From contig CM059623.1 of assembly GCA_030435675.1 (NCBI GenBank), positions 9,202,012 to 9,266,011 on the forward strand: a stretch of DNA of 64,000 nt. The letters run 5' to 3'. The DNA comes from Steinernema hermaphroditum (Eukaryota > Nematoda > Chromadorea > Rhabditida > Steinernematidae). The first letter of the stretch is position 1. Each line of letters starts with the position of its first letter. A program made the position numbers and the translations under genes. Below, in pieces: positions 1 to 11,600 of this stretch. The notes beneath the pieces were generated by a model. That model did not search any database. It worked only from the letters and a program-made list of their open reading frames with translations, and was not told where the DNA came from.

Positions 1-793
1 CGCGCGCCAAGCGTATCAAACAACGCAATCTTTAGACTCTCTTCTCGGGAATTCCCTTCCTCTGGCGCCAGCTGGTTCGTCTTCTGACCTGACCCCGAGT
101 GTCTCCTGTCTCCCTTGATTCATCGTGTTGGGGCTGCCCAGTCTCTTCAGGGTGATCCCCTTTGCACTCTACAAGTGGCATTTAATAGCGTCACCGCTTA
201 ACACATTTTCGTCTGTTTAGGCATGCACGTCGTCTGGCCTCCCTCGAGGGTCCCCGGGGCAAACAGCGACCGGTTTGGCGCAGCGGTTACGGTAATCGAT
301 CATTGCGCGAGTACTGTACTAATAACAGGCGTAGCGAGTGATCTCCGATTGGCGCGGAAAGTTCGCGACGCGAAGTTGGTCGAGGAATCAAACTGTAGGA
401 GTCATGTCCTTGGACCACAGACACAGCGTCTAAAATTAGAAACTGGGTGATTGATGGGGATGTTCGGCTTGTTTTTGAATCCTTTTTGGGACTCGATTCC
501 GGGGATCGCCACCCGAAGCGGGACTCTCCAAAGTTCACAAAACGTGTATTTTAAAAGTGGAAACACCACAGATGATGTCATTAAAGGAGATGGATTGCAG
601 GTGGAAGTAGTGGGAAACACTGTTTTCCGATTTCTTATTTGCTCCGTTTTTGTGCGAAAACAATCAATTTGGCGCCTTAGAAGGTGTTGTGGAGTGAGAA
701 GGCGTGTGTTGTGGAGAGAGGGGACTTACCGCATCAGTTTTCAAAACAAAGCCGACGCGATTTTTATCTAAATAGCTCTTATGTATTTGTTAA

Positions 794-958
794 AACCAGA
801 GATGCCCATTCGGGTTGGTTTCGCAATTGGCTCCGGCCCTAGGGACAATTCCGACCTAGAGTTGTTTTCCAAAATTTAGAAATGAAACCCTTATTACCGA
901 TCCGAAAGAAAGAGACTCCGGCTTCGGCTCGACTCCGGCTCATTTGGCATCTCTGGTT
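794..958. mobile_element. MITE-like element with 13-bp terminal inverted repeats
   Basis: The left end AACCAGAGATGCC (794-806) is the perfect reverse complement of the right end GGCATCTCTGGTT (946-958), giving a 165-bp unit. The inside has no ORF and carries a short imperfect duplication of a CGACTCCGGCT-like word. Flanks do not show an obvious target-site duplication. Perfect 13-bp terminal repeats on a short non-coding unit suggest a non-autonomous DNA transposon, but with only one copy visible this remains a candidate. Confidence 0.45.
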
Positions 959-1523
959 GGAACATAATAAGTTCTTTTGATGCATCTACGACCACAACTC
1001 TGAGACCACAAAGATAGTCGCAAATCATTTACTAAATGATCTACTCCCGCGTCCTTTGGACCACATAACTCACATCTGGAACACTCCTATCAACACTCCG
1101 CAGCTCGGGCAAATGTGGTGCATTTCCTGAAATGCGCACGATTCATCGAGTCAGTGTGAAGGAGCATACCATCATCCAATCGCAGCAAAAGAAGAACAGG
1201 ACGAAGATGCCCAGGATAAAGTATCTAAAAAACGCACCGAAGTTACAGTAGTCAACAAGGAAAGCTTACAGAAGGACCATCACTAACCAGAACATGTTGT
1301 TCCTTCGGCGGATGACTGTGGTTACGACCTTTCTTCGGCACGCTTGACACACGGTAGCGATCGGAGCCGGTCCCATGCCACAGGGAACTGCTGCTATCAT
1401 GTCGGCTGCGGGATTAGGCGGGGATTCCGTGGAACGACAAAAAGCTGCACCAATCGACCGACCGACCGCTCAACAGCCGAATGCCAACAAGTAGAGGTAA
1501 AGTGTTGCAGCCATGTGTGCATG

Positions 1524-1551
1524 AGTCTAGACTCTAGACTCCTGGACTCTA
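1524..1551. repeat. Short GACTCTA tandem repeat
   Basis: Three to four imperfect tandem copies of the 7-mer GACTCTA lie side by side. This is a simple repeat with no coding content. Confidence 0.6.
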
Positions 1552-1809
1552 AAGTGTAGATGGAACCGAACTGAGCAGTTAGTCGACCCTTGCGGTTCGC
1601 AGGACTACCGTAGTCTTGCGATTTGAGCTATTTCGTCGACTCTCCGACATCACTTGGCAATGAACGCCCTTCCTCTTTCACGGGTACTGTAGCGTCGCCC
1701 GCCCACAACTGAACCAAACATAGCAATTTTGTGTACCCAATTAACTACATTCCTGAGAAGCAAACAACAAACAAACCTTCTGCGGTGTAACAAAGTAAAA
1801 ACATAACAA

Positions 1810-4800
1810 CTAGTCTTCGTTATTTTCGTCTTTCGAAGTCTTGGTTTGGTGCTGGACGATGTTCTGCACGGCCATTGATCGCATCTCGGAGCTAAAGGGC
1901 GAGTTAACTTCGAGCAGCGGCTTTATCGCCGACTTCAGAGAGTTGAAGAGTTTGGGGAAAAGAAGTTCCTGACTTGCGAGAAGCTGGAAAAGACACGATG
2001 ACCAAAAGCCCACGCCAGCGCTACAGCACCTGTTTCATACGGTATCTTTCAGTAGGACTCGAGAAACAGGCGGGGCAATTCTCAGGAATGACAGGCAGAT
2101 TGTTCTGCTCGGCGAAGTCTCGAAGTTCCTTTTCTCTCACATAGACGAGGGGCCTAATGACGCGCAGTTGCTTGTCCTTCGTGGTGTAGTGCGCCTTCAT
2201 CGTGCTGAGAATTCCGTTCTAAACAATTCTTCATATCAGAATCCCATGAAGGTTCGAACCTGGAAAGCCGTGATCAAGAAGCTCTCAGTCAAATCGTCCA
2301 AGTGTTGACCTAACGCGAGCACGTTGTATCCGTGCAGTTGAGCTGCTGCAGCCAGACGACCACGCTTCATTCTGGAACAAAATCCACAGATGCTGCGGCA
2401 CTCCTTGGCCCTTCGAGCCTGTCCGATGATATCTGAACGAAAATTTGAGAAATGAGGCTACTTAACAAGAAGCTACCCTGCTCTTCGTAGAAATAATCGA
2501 TATTCAGCGATCTACAGTAGTCAATCAACGGGCGAGGATTGTAGGCGGCGCTTCCAGGGTCTACCGTAATCGCACCGAGGTGGAAGTTCACCTTTCGGTA
2601 CTTCCTGCAGCGCTGCTGGTAGAACTTCATCAGATGCAAAAGCGAGAGCGAATCTTTTCCCCCAGAGAGACACACCAGAATCCGATCGCCTTCTTGGATC
2701 ATGCCCATCGCTTGAATCGCCTCGCGCACCTTCCGGAACATGTCCATGGTCGGTTGGCACCACCTGAGGGCTTTCTCCTCCTCATTCGTTAACTCTCGCG
2801 CTTCGACGATCACTCGACGGTTCCAGTCGTCCAACGGAGGTTCGTCCGCGCTCTCGTCGTTCGGCTCAAGCGGACAATCACCGTTTCCGTTTATGTCGCA
2901 CGCTGCCTCCGAGATCAAAGGACATTCGTCGCCGTTGAGAGGGCACTGCTCTGCGTCCTTCTGGTCTCCAGAGGCGATATCACATTCGACGCATTCCTCA
3001 ACGCCACACTCCTCTTTCAGGAGATCTTCGTCCTCATGTTTAGGGCTAGCTTCGATCCGGGCAGCGACTGTTTCGCGGCTGTCTCCATTCTCCCCTTCCA
3101 CTATCGTATACTTCGTTGGCTCAAAAGGACACGACTGAGGCTTCCTGTCCTTCTGCATGACTTCGCTCGCCATCACGAACCACTTCAAATTCACATTCGT
3201 CTCATCGAAGAGAGTTCTTCCGTCAGGCACCGATATTTTTGGATCCAGGGGTTGAGTTGCCAACTCTGCCGCTTTTTTGAGCAGCTGATCATAGCTGAGC
3301 ACGGTATCGTCTTGTTCATTTCGTGATTCGTCCACGAGACCTTTGCCGGTGAATTGCAGATGCCCGATCCACTTGCGGTTGTGAAACACGCGCTGCCTGT
3401 AGTGGTGGTATTCTCCGCTTTCGCAGTTCAGCTGGTACTGTAATTCCCTCTGTCAACAAAATTTGCCCGTTGTATGACCAACCTGAGGCATAAATTCAGT
3501 TATATGCTCGGCGACAAACTCGATGGCATCGGCCACAAAGACCAACTGACTGTCGTCAGCGAAATAGGGGACGGACACGCGAGTGAAACCTGGCCTGAAG
3601 AACTCGAAGGCACTGTATTCTCCCTGGCGACGCAGATGGACTCGATCGAGGCGGGAATCCTCCAGAAGAAGGTCGAGATAGCGCTTCGCCAACTAAACAA
3701 GACTTTTGCATACGAATATTCCCGGAATTTAGTTACGTTTTCATCGATTCCGAGAAGATGCTGAGCATACGGTCCAGCGCAGGCGCAACCCGAGCGTGAC
3801 TGGATTCCGAATAGATCATTGAGAATGATTCCAACGAGATTGTGGTGGAAGAAGATTCCAGAAGGCGCATCGCGGATGAGGAACGACAGTACTGGTAGGC
3901 GCCGAGAAGTCTGCTGACTTCCTAACAGGACGATGTTCTTGTTCCTCGAGAGTCGGCCAATAAGATAGCTAAACAGAAGAACTTTCCAGTACACAGAGTA
4001 GAAGCCCATACTCAGCGATTTCCTTTTCTCTCTGTGCGATGCGTTCATGTCCGACGGAGTTCTTGAGCTTGAAAGCCAAAGCCAAACGAACTGCTCCGAC
4101 CAAATCTGGAGTTCCGGCTTCCTCTCGGTATTCGGCTTCCTTCAGGAAAACTTCTTCATTCGGGGACACAAAGAAAACGGTGCCTCCTCCGACGCGATTC
4201 GGTCGTGTGGCGTCTAAGATGGACTTCTTCACAACCAAAACTCCTTAAACGGAGAAGTAAGCATGAAAAGGAGAGTGAATTGTACCTGGTGACTGAACTC
4301 CTCCAATAAATTTGTGCCCCGAAAAGAACACAGCGTCTAAAGGGTACGTTCCGTTCATGTTGATTTCGACATAGGGCGCGGCTGTAGCATAATCCCACAC
4401 GGCAAGAGCGTTGTATGTTTTGAGAACGGATGTAACCGCGAAAACGTCGGCAAGTACTCCAGTAACATTCGATGCCGCAGTGAAACAGCCGACTATTCTC
4501 AAATTCTTTGTCTTGCTCAGCTCCTTCAGTTTGTCCTCTAGTTCGGTCAGATTGAGCTGACCACTATCTGTCTCTCCGATCACCGTGACATTCTGCGTGA
4601 GGCGACGCCACGGGAGGAGATTCGAGTGGTGTTCGTGGATTCCACACACGACAGCGATTTCTTGAGGTGAGTCGACGAAAGCGTTGGCGAGAACGTTCGA
4701 AGCGGCTGTGGAGCCAGAGCCACAGAAGAGTACGGCATCATGCTCCGAAGCATTTACAGAGTTACGTATCACGTCACTAAACAACAGATTCAGAAACAAT

Positions 4801-5173
4801 GAACAAGAAGTCATACGGTACCGGGCTTCATGGAGAAACAATGTAGACTGCTCAGCCGTGGTAGTTCCCGAGGAGTGTGTGTTACCGTAGATGGGCAGCA
4901 CCTCGTTCTTCAGGTACCCTTCGATGGAGTCCAAGGCTCTGGCGGAAGCGGTGTAATCGCAGTAAGTAACTGAAAGCCCAAATAAGTCAAAACGAAGTGG
5001 AACTAAAGGAACCAACCCGGTGTCCATCCAAAAGGCGTCTTGATCGTCGACTTTCTGCCGATCTCGTCTTCGCGAATCCACTTCAGAAGATCGCCATCGG
5101 CTGCTGCTCGACTTCCGATGTCCTTGGAGACCTCCTCGAAGTTGGGCACCTCCTCGCCGAACCTTCGACTCAT
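1810..5173 (-). CDS. Cysteine desulfurase (class V aminotransferase) fused to TtcA-like tRNA 2-thiolation ATPase
   Basis: Ten exons join in frame to 992 codons: 5173-5017, 4969-4822, 4776-4286, 4243-4012, 3968-3737, 3692-3483, 3449-2477, 2432-2260, 2218-2030, 1983-1810. The ATG directly follows a TTTTCAG acceptor, as in trans-splicing. Residues about 40-490 are a SufS/NifS-like PLP enzyme: His cluster at 149-152, Asp230, PLP lysine K257 in SGHKF, and the sulfur-carrying SGCACAGPY at 402-410. Residues about 700-992 are a PP-loop ATPase with LSGGKDS (751-757), the CGFC pair (C830, C833) and C920/C923 before the C-terminal helix, as in TtcA with its Fe-S cluster cysteines. Between them lies a Cys-rich linker. 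Desulfurases release sulfur from cysteine and TtcA thiolates cytidine in tRNA, so the inferred role is self-supplied tRNA thiolation. The exact tRNA target is unknown. Confidence 0.9.
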
Positions 5174-5305
5174 CTGAAAACGCGCTCATCTTTAGACTAA
5201 GGGACACTGACAGCGCGGCCATCTTTCGCACAAACGATCGATGCGCATCCGCAGGCACCGCGCACAGAAAAAAAAAAACAAGCGGCGACACACTCCAGTG
5301 TCTTG
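5174..5305. promoter_or_regulatory. Short divergent intergenic region
   Basis: Only 132 bp separate the start codon of the leftward fusion gene (5173) from the rightward four-TM gene (5306). A CTGAAA block abuts the leftward ATG, which is the reverse complement of a TTTCAG splice acceptor. Any promoter here must be compact and is probably shared. No TATA-like box is clear. Confidence 0.4.
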
Positions 5306-6157
5306 ATGGAGCCGAAGACTTTACTCTTCTTTAACGCCACTATAACGGTGATCATTTCCATCTCGACGGACTACTGGATTCTCGTGTCATACGACGAAAC
5401 CACCGCACCCCCGGAGAACTGCTCGATATCGAAGCCAAGCAAGGAGTACATGATACTCGAGTGCGACACAAACGAAACGGCGCTCTTGCTGGAACAGTGG
5501 TCAAGTACGATTCGACAATGCAACGACCTCACAGGTAACGAATCAAACAATCAGTGTGCATAAAATTTTATTTCCAGAACGACACAGAAACGCGATACGA
5601 CGTCGGAATCTCATTTACGATGGACAGTGCGAAACACTGCTAAAGACGTCACCCTGGAGGTTCGATGGGGCGAACTCCGCCCTGGATAACCTGGGCTTCG
5701 TCTGCATCCTCGGCACTCTCCTCTGCTTCGTGTTCACCATGATCAACGGCCGTCGAGAGGACACGAATCCATCGGGAACCGCCATAGCCATGCTCGTGGC
5801 AGGGATTCTTCTCCTCGCAGCCCTTGTAGCCACAGCTGCCAACATCTACCTAATAAGAATACAAACCCCAAAGAGGAGAATTGACGCTCTGGTAAATGGA
5901 GAAAGGATTGCCAAAACGATTGTTACTGTTTCTAGGTGAAACAACTTCAGAATACAACCCCGTGCTGGAGTTTTGCTGTCGGTTTAATAGGGATAGTCCT
6001 ATGCTTTACATGCTCCTATCTCAATCTGGCAACACAAAAGAGCCGAAGGGTAAGACAGAGAAGTCAATTAAGGCGGAGGCAACTTCAAACGGCCATAATG
6101 TCATCGTGCAAACAAGAAATCGCACTTGCAATACGGGCAAAAATGACTGTTATATAA
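5306..6157 (+). CDS. Four-TM claudin/CACNG (PMP22)-superfamily-like membrane protein
   Basis: Three exons, 5306-5534, 5578-5891 and 5936-6157, give 254 aa. A first TM segment (about residues 7-25) leads into ISTDYW, resembling the start of the extracellular loop in claudins and calcium-channel gamma subunits. A long cysteine-bearing loop follows, then TM2 (LGFVCILGTLLCF), TM3 (AIAMLVAGILLLAALV), a basic loop and TM4 (SFAVGLIGIVLCF), and a highly basic cytoplasmic tail. The topology fits the PMP22/claudin/TARP superfamily, whose members act in junctions or as channel auxiliary subunits. The canonical W-GLW-C-C motif is not fully kept, so the subfamily is unclear. It is divergently paired with the fusion gene. 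Confidence 0.75.
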
Positions 6158-6226
6158 CGAAATGAAGATAAAAACTCAGAGACTATGGTACCCGGACATA
6201 AGTGATTTGAATCAACACAGGAGAGA

Positions 6227-7153
6227 TCAGAGCATAATATTCATATTGAAGGACGAAGGTGACATCTCTTGCGATTTCCTGTGTTTTCTAGATTCGTCAT
6301 CTCCCTTCTAAACACCGACCTACGCTTCAAAGCGACTCTAGAAACCGACCTTCTTCTTCTTTTCTTTCTTCTTTTTCTTTTCCTTTTTCTCTTTGACATC
6401 GCTCTTATGCCTTTTGAATTTGCGATCGGACTCCGCATCGGATCCTAAAGAAGCGTTTGTAACGCCAATAAGAGCCCAGAAGCGTACCCATCCCATCACC
6501 ATCTTCCAACGTTCTTTTCATTTTCTTCTTTTGTCTTCTTGCTTCTTCTGATTCTGCACCACTAGATCCCGGGACACCACTGCTCAGCAAGCCCAAAGCT
6601 TGCAACTCACGCGGATCCTTACTGGTCTGGAAAACACGGTACTGCTCAGGTACAGATCCGGGCTGCAGTCGGAAACCAGCCATGGCACTGGCGGATAGCG
6701 GATTGATCTCTTTTCCTGTGATCGGGGGCTTCTCGATCAGGTTCTTCAGAGAACTGCTACCACTGAAAAAAAAACAATCACAAGTCAGCAAGGCAAGCAT
6801 TTCAATGATAAAATACAGAAAAACTTGCCTTTTGTCCATGTCGCTATTCAAATTTAGATCTCCAACCAGATGAGGTAGAAATGAAGGCAAATCTTCCCTA
6901 AGCCTTCTGGGACCACAAAATCGATTGAATGCGCTAGTTAAGTCGTAAACAGCTAATAAATCCTGACTGCCAAGGGTTGAGCTACATGCTAGAAATACAC
7001 AGTTGAGTAATTCAGTGCTGGAACCAGAAACTCACGTGGGAGCTCCTTCATCCCGTAAAACGGATAGGAGTTCTGTGATTTGCCCTGCAGCAGGTTGAGC
7101 TTCATTTTAAGTGACCCAGTTGACGCGCCTGGGATAGCGCCATTGTCGTTCAT
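6227..7153 (-). CDS. mdt-19: Mediator complex subunit 19
   Basis: Five exons, 7153-7036, 6988-6829, 6762-6488, 6444-6350 and 6307-6227, give 242 aa. The core SSSLKNLIEKPPITGKE, followed by LSASAMAGFRL and VPEQYR, is the MED19 signature, and a Lys-rich tail (KEKKEKKKKK-like) matches the family's basic C terminus. MED19 sits in the Mediator head/middle and links activators to RNA polymerase II in the nucleus. The ATG is preceded by TTTTCAGCG, a likely trans-splice site. Intron 2 (6763-6828) has a GCAAGT donor, a non-canonical GC-AG intron. It is divergent from NAA10. Confidence 0.92.
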
Positions 7154-7842
7154 CGCTGAAAATTAGATTCCTGCAAGCTGAAATGTCATCAAAACAAAAA
7201 CAATCCACGATCACGCACGCGCCAACAGAGAGACGCGAGCGGAATTAGAAGGACGGCGCAGAGATCATTAATCAAGCTAATTGGTCGGGGAGAGGCCGCC
7301 TTCGAAGACGAGAATCCGAGTCGCGAGGAGTCGGAAGCGGATTCGCGCTGGTCACGAAGGAGAGAGTCACCGAGGAGATCCTTCGGACATACTGCCGCCA
7401 TATTGACCGCACTCACGAACTTCGTTGCGAGACCCGAGGTCATGTTTCCGTGTTTGCAGAGTGAGACAGCAGTCAGACTTGTCTAAAGTCTAGAAGACGA
7501 GAGCAGATTCTTTTTTTTTAGTTTTGGAGCTTCAAGATATTCTTTATAAGTTCTTTTTGCTGCGCGGAATATCGCTGGTTGGTTAAACGGCTGTTGTCCG
7601 TGTTTGCACAACAGTTCATTCTGTCAGATTTTTGCTGCAAAGTGGTTTTCCCAATTCGCAAAAATCTTTCGTGGTCCTGATACGTGAAAATGTGTTTATC
7701 TATTCAAAGCAATGCCTAAATCGTGAACATTTCTCATGCTCACTTTTTAAATTCTTCTCCTGTGGCGCATTGTCCGTGAACTTGTATATCGCTTTCAGCA
7801 CACTAAAAGTGTATTTTTCCAGGGCTGTGGTTCTAAGCGAGA
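7154..7842. promoter_or_regulatory. Divergent intergenic region between MED19 and NAA10
   Basis: This 689-bp gap separates two genes transcribed away from each other. An 84-codon leftward ORF (7189-7443) lies in it but has no family resemblance and overlaps the expected 5' flank of MED19. TTTTTCCAG at 7816-7822 lies shortly upstream of the NAA10 ATG and is a plausible trans-splice acceptor. Confidence 0.4.
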
Positions 7843-8447
7843 ATGGTTGACATCCGCCAAGCGACGGTTGAGGACCTTTTAAATGTGCAGCACTGCAACC
7901 TCCTTTGTCTTCCTGAGAACTACCAACTAAAGTATTTCATCTACCACCTGCTATCATGGCCACAGCTCAGCTATGTCGCCGAAGATCATAAGAAAAACAT
8001 TGTCGGATACGTTCTGGCAAAATTGGACGAAGAGGAAACGTTCGATCCCGTGGAGAACAGTGGCACGGAAGCCCATGGACACATCACGTCGTTGGCAGTG
8101 AAGCGTTCGCACCGTCGTTTGGGTGTTGCTCAAATGCTCATGAATCAAGCCGCTCAAGCTATGATTGAAAATTATAACGTCAAGTGAGTGTCGGGTCGTG
8201 TAGTATGGTTTCTACCTCTTCTCGTTTTAGGCACGTTTCTCTTCACGTTCGTGTGTCCAACCGGGCTGCGATGAACCTGTATGGAGGACTTGGCTTCACA
8301 GTTGTGGAGGTCGACAAGAAGTACTACGCTGATGGAGAAGATGCTTACTCCATGAATCGTCCCCTGGTTGAGTTTGCGAGGAACAATCATATTACTCCAG
8401 CTGACTCTAACTCCTTCTACGCCGTCCGAGCTCGACGACATGGCTAA
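7843..8447 (+). CDS. naa10 (ard-1): N-alpha-acetyltransferase 10, NatA catalytic subunit
   Basis: Two exons, 7843-8183 and 8231-8447, give 185 aa. The protein opens with [19 protein letters not shown] and contains [13 protein letters not shown], typical of NAA10. The GNAT acetyl-CoA loop is RRLGVAQ, followed by [14 protein letters not shown] and YYADGEDAY, all diagnostic. NatA, formed with NAA15, acetylates the N termini of nascent chains after removal of the initiator Met and acts at the ribosome. The GNAT core is complete. The C-terminal tail is shorter than in vertebrates and the usual acidic extension is missing. Confidence 0.95.
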
Positions 8448-8602
8448 TGGAGTGGCTCAGTTAACCATGCTACAGTCAGGGGTGTCGATTTTGTTGATCT
8501 CATGGAAAGAAATTAATGTTACTGCTTTAACGAATGAAACTGTGCTCGGAGGGTGACCTTGTCAAGTGGTGTAGGGTTAAATAAGCGCCCCTTAATGATG
8601 TT

Positions 8603-8608
8603 TTTATT
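8603..8608 (-). promoter_or_regulatory. Poly(A) signal of the NCoR-like gene
   Basis: AATAAA on the minus strand lies about 80 nt past the stop codon at 8687, the usual position for 3'-end formation. Confidence 0.5.
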
Positions 8609-8686
8609 CTTTTGCTCTTCTACAATATCTTTTTGCGTCTAAAGCGTAACCCGTCATCCACCGAATACATAACCGTAAACGAACGA

Positions 8687-11600
8687 TCATTCTGAGTCCG
8701 AAAGAGTCTCATAGTCATACGATGGCTTTACGTCCGCTCGGCCGTTGACTGTGACCACTGGTACTCGCTGAAGGTGATCTTTCCCTAACGATATAGTGGC
8801 GCGCACAGCGGCAGAAGCGGCGTCAATGAGGTCGTACAGCGTGAGCATTTCCGTCCCAGCGACTACTGAGTTTATGGCTTCTTTCTCAAGCGGCGGTTCT
8901 TCGCGAGCTTCAGGCGGTGCCGGGGGAGGTGGGGGAATGTCCTCGTCGTCGGAAATCGTCTCGTAATCTTCGGTTTCGACAGTATCTTTGGTGGGCAAGT
9001 CGTTGGGGGGAATCGGTGGCGGTGGAATGGACGGAGGAGGTGGTGGAGGCGGCAGAGGGCCGTCGAGCGCCTCCGAATCACACGAAGACTCGGAGGCGGA
9101 TGAGGCCGAAGGCGATCGCCGGAGAGGCGGTTCCGTCGGTTCGGGTGGCACGGCCGGTGGAGCCTCAGCGGGGGGCAGACACGGCTCCGGCTTCGGAGTG
9201 GGGGGTTCTCCCTTCTCCTCTTCGTGCTCCTCGCTGGTACTCGGGACCGGAGGGAAGGGCGGCGGCGGCGAGAGACTCTTCTCGCGCTCTGGCCGCTGTG
9301 GCTCCGCTTTGCTAGCTTCGCTAACAACGTGTTCAGAAGGAGGTTCCACCACCGAGGGAGCCGTCGACGGTGCCTCTAACACAAAATGGGACTCCTGGAT
9401 TTCTGCCTTCGTAACAGGCGCTTCATCCGTCTCGCTTGACGGGACCGCTGCGGGACTCTTCAGCGGCCTTGAAGCTTCTGCGGGCTGCGGAGTCGACGCG
9501 GTGACCTGAATCACCGGCATCGGAGCGGGCGTCGTGCTTGCCGAAGAGCGCGGACTCTGAGCTGTCGCCGGCTTCAGTGAAGATGACGCCGGAGAAGGTG
9601 CTCTGCGTGGGCCAAGCGTCTGACGATGTGGAGTTGGAGCAGGGACGCTGGGCAGGCAGACAGTAGCGAGGCCTGTAGGGATACGGTAAATAGGATGAAG
9701 CGGAAGAGTTCGCGCACCTGATTTTCTCTGCATTTGTCGAGGGGCGCCCGGCGTCGTCACTCCAGGAGACTGCGCCTTTGGAGAGGTCGCGTCTGATCGA
9801 CCCAGAAGCTCTTCTTCGATGATTTTGTCGCGATTCGTCGAGTGGATGAGCGCCGGGTTGAAGAAGTTAAGGCCTAAATCTATGCGCCGAAATTACGAGA
9901 GGAATCGACGGGAAGTACCCTTGTTCGGCTGAGGCTGCTGCTCCGCTGTTGTCGTCGACTGAGGCGCCATTGGAGTGGCGTTCGGTCGATTGATGCCGAT
10001 GACGGAGCTGGGACTCGCTCGGTGCTGCTCCGCCTCCTTAACAGAGATCGAATTGTGGCCAGCGATGACGCCAGGGCGCTGCATCAGATTCGCGGGAAAC
10101 TCTTTCATAGCGCCTTTGGAGACGACCTGCGGGTGCGCCGATGTCGGAGGGGCCTCTTCTTCATGGTTCTTGGCGCTCTCGAGCGACTTCAACATGTGCT
10201 CTAAGATAGAGCGCTCACTCTCCTTTTGCTTGTGCTGCGTCATCACCATATCGAAGCGTTCCCTGTTGTTGGCCTGACGCGCGTTGTCGAGCTCCTTCTG
10301 GAGTTGCTGAAGTTGCTGCGTGACGATGAAGTACTTCGTCTGCAGGTCCTGACTCGTCGAAGAAGGGCCGGGACTCTTCGAGAGACGCTTCGCATCTTCC
10401 GCCAACTGCTGCTGTCTTGATCCCGGAAGGTTAAGGTGCTGTTGTTGATGTAGTTGCTGCTGTTGATGAAGTTGCTGTTGCTGCAAAACCTGGATTATCT
10501 GGTTCAGCTGCATAGGATTCCGGGTGCGGTCGCCGCGGTCGGTTCCCAGCAGCTGCTGCTGGAGCTGCTGCGCCATGTGTTGAGTCCTGCGCTGCTCTTG
10601 CTCCTGCATTTTGAGCCGCTGTTCCCTCTGCAATTGTTGTTCGCGTTGCTGCTGCTGTTCCCGTAGCCTTTGCTGCTCCTCTCGGAGCCGGGCGTGCTTC
10701 ATGGCTTGCTCCTTTGCCTGCAAATCGCGAATCTGCTGTTCGCGAATTCGCATTTGCTGTTGTTGCTGTTGTTGAAGCTGCTGTTGATGGACCCTGCTGA
10801 GGACGAGGCTGTCGAGGAACTGTGGGGTGTGAAGGGATCTCTTCTCGGCGGCGGCGGCGGCGGTATTCTGGTAAAGCGCAGCCACTAAAAAGGGAAAAGT
10901 AGCGACAACGTACGAAAAACAATTTTTGGGATACTTCTATGAAAGATCGAGAAGATAAACAACCAAGCCCAAAGAACCCAGATAAACATAAAAACTTATA
11001 TGATCCCCTTCTTATCTTCGATCTAATGATTTAATTTGAGCGAAAAGATGGACAACGACTGTTTTAGCGAGATATTAGCACACTTACGATTTTCAAAGTC
11101 GTTTTTGGGCAGATTGGATGAGCCCGGTGTGTTGCTGTTGCTGTTGTAATTGCTCTGTTGTTGCTGTTGTTGTTGTTGCTGCTGCTGCTGTTGTTGTTGT
11201 AATTGCCTCATAATCAGTAAGTTCATCAGCATCTGGGTATTCTGAAAGAACGTCGGTCAGTGGAGGTTAAAGCAGGCAACACCTACAGGATCGTTTTGGG
11301 ATTGTTGCATGAGTAGTCGACTAATGTCGATACCCGATGAAGCACCACCGATGCCAGCCATTGCAGCAAGTGACGGATTCTGTACAGGAGCAGAAGGGTC
11401 GGCCGCAAACGGACTGGGCACCCCAAAGCCTCCCAAAGTTGACTGCGGTCGGAGCATCGGCGTTCCTGAAGGGAATCCGTGAAGTGTGCATATAGAATGA
11501 AGTTATATTACCCTGTGTGATGGACCCTCTGGCGTTGCTTGAGTCACCGCTGGTTGGTTCCGCTTTCGGAGTGGCGGATCCATTGATGGCGGCGTTGGTC

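Larger units (their letters stand above)
1..1809. other. No supported gene
   Basis: I find no ORF with family resemblance or a believable exon chain here. Short open frames up to about 106 codons exist on both strands, but they overlap each other and lack splice-compatible neighbours. The stretch holds the inverted-repeat element at 794-958 and a short tandem repeat near 1524. It lies beyond the 3' end of the desulfurase-TtcA gene, so it may contain that gene's 3' UTR and the flank of a gene outside the window. Confidence 0.5.

Noticed and set aside
7189..7443. 84-codon leftward ORF upstream of MED19
   Set aside because: It has no family resemblance, lies in the expected MED19/NAA10 promoter region, and is not joined to MED19 because a TTTTCAG acceptor abuts that gene's start.
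8917..9509. Long rightward Gly- and Arg-rich ORFs up to 173 codons
   Set aside because: They are antisense shadows of the proline-rich tail of the NCoR-like gene, whose frame continues from upstream exons.
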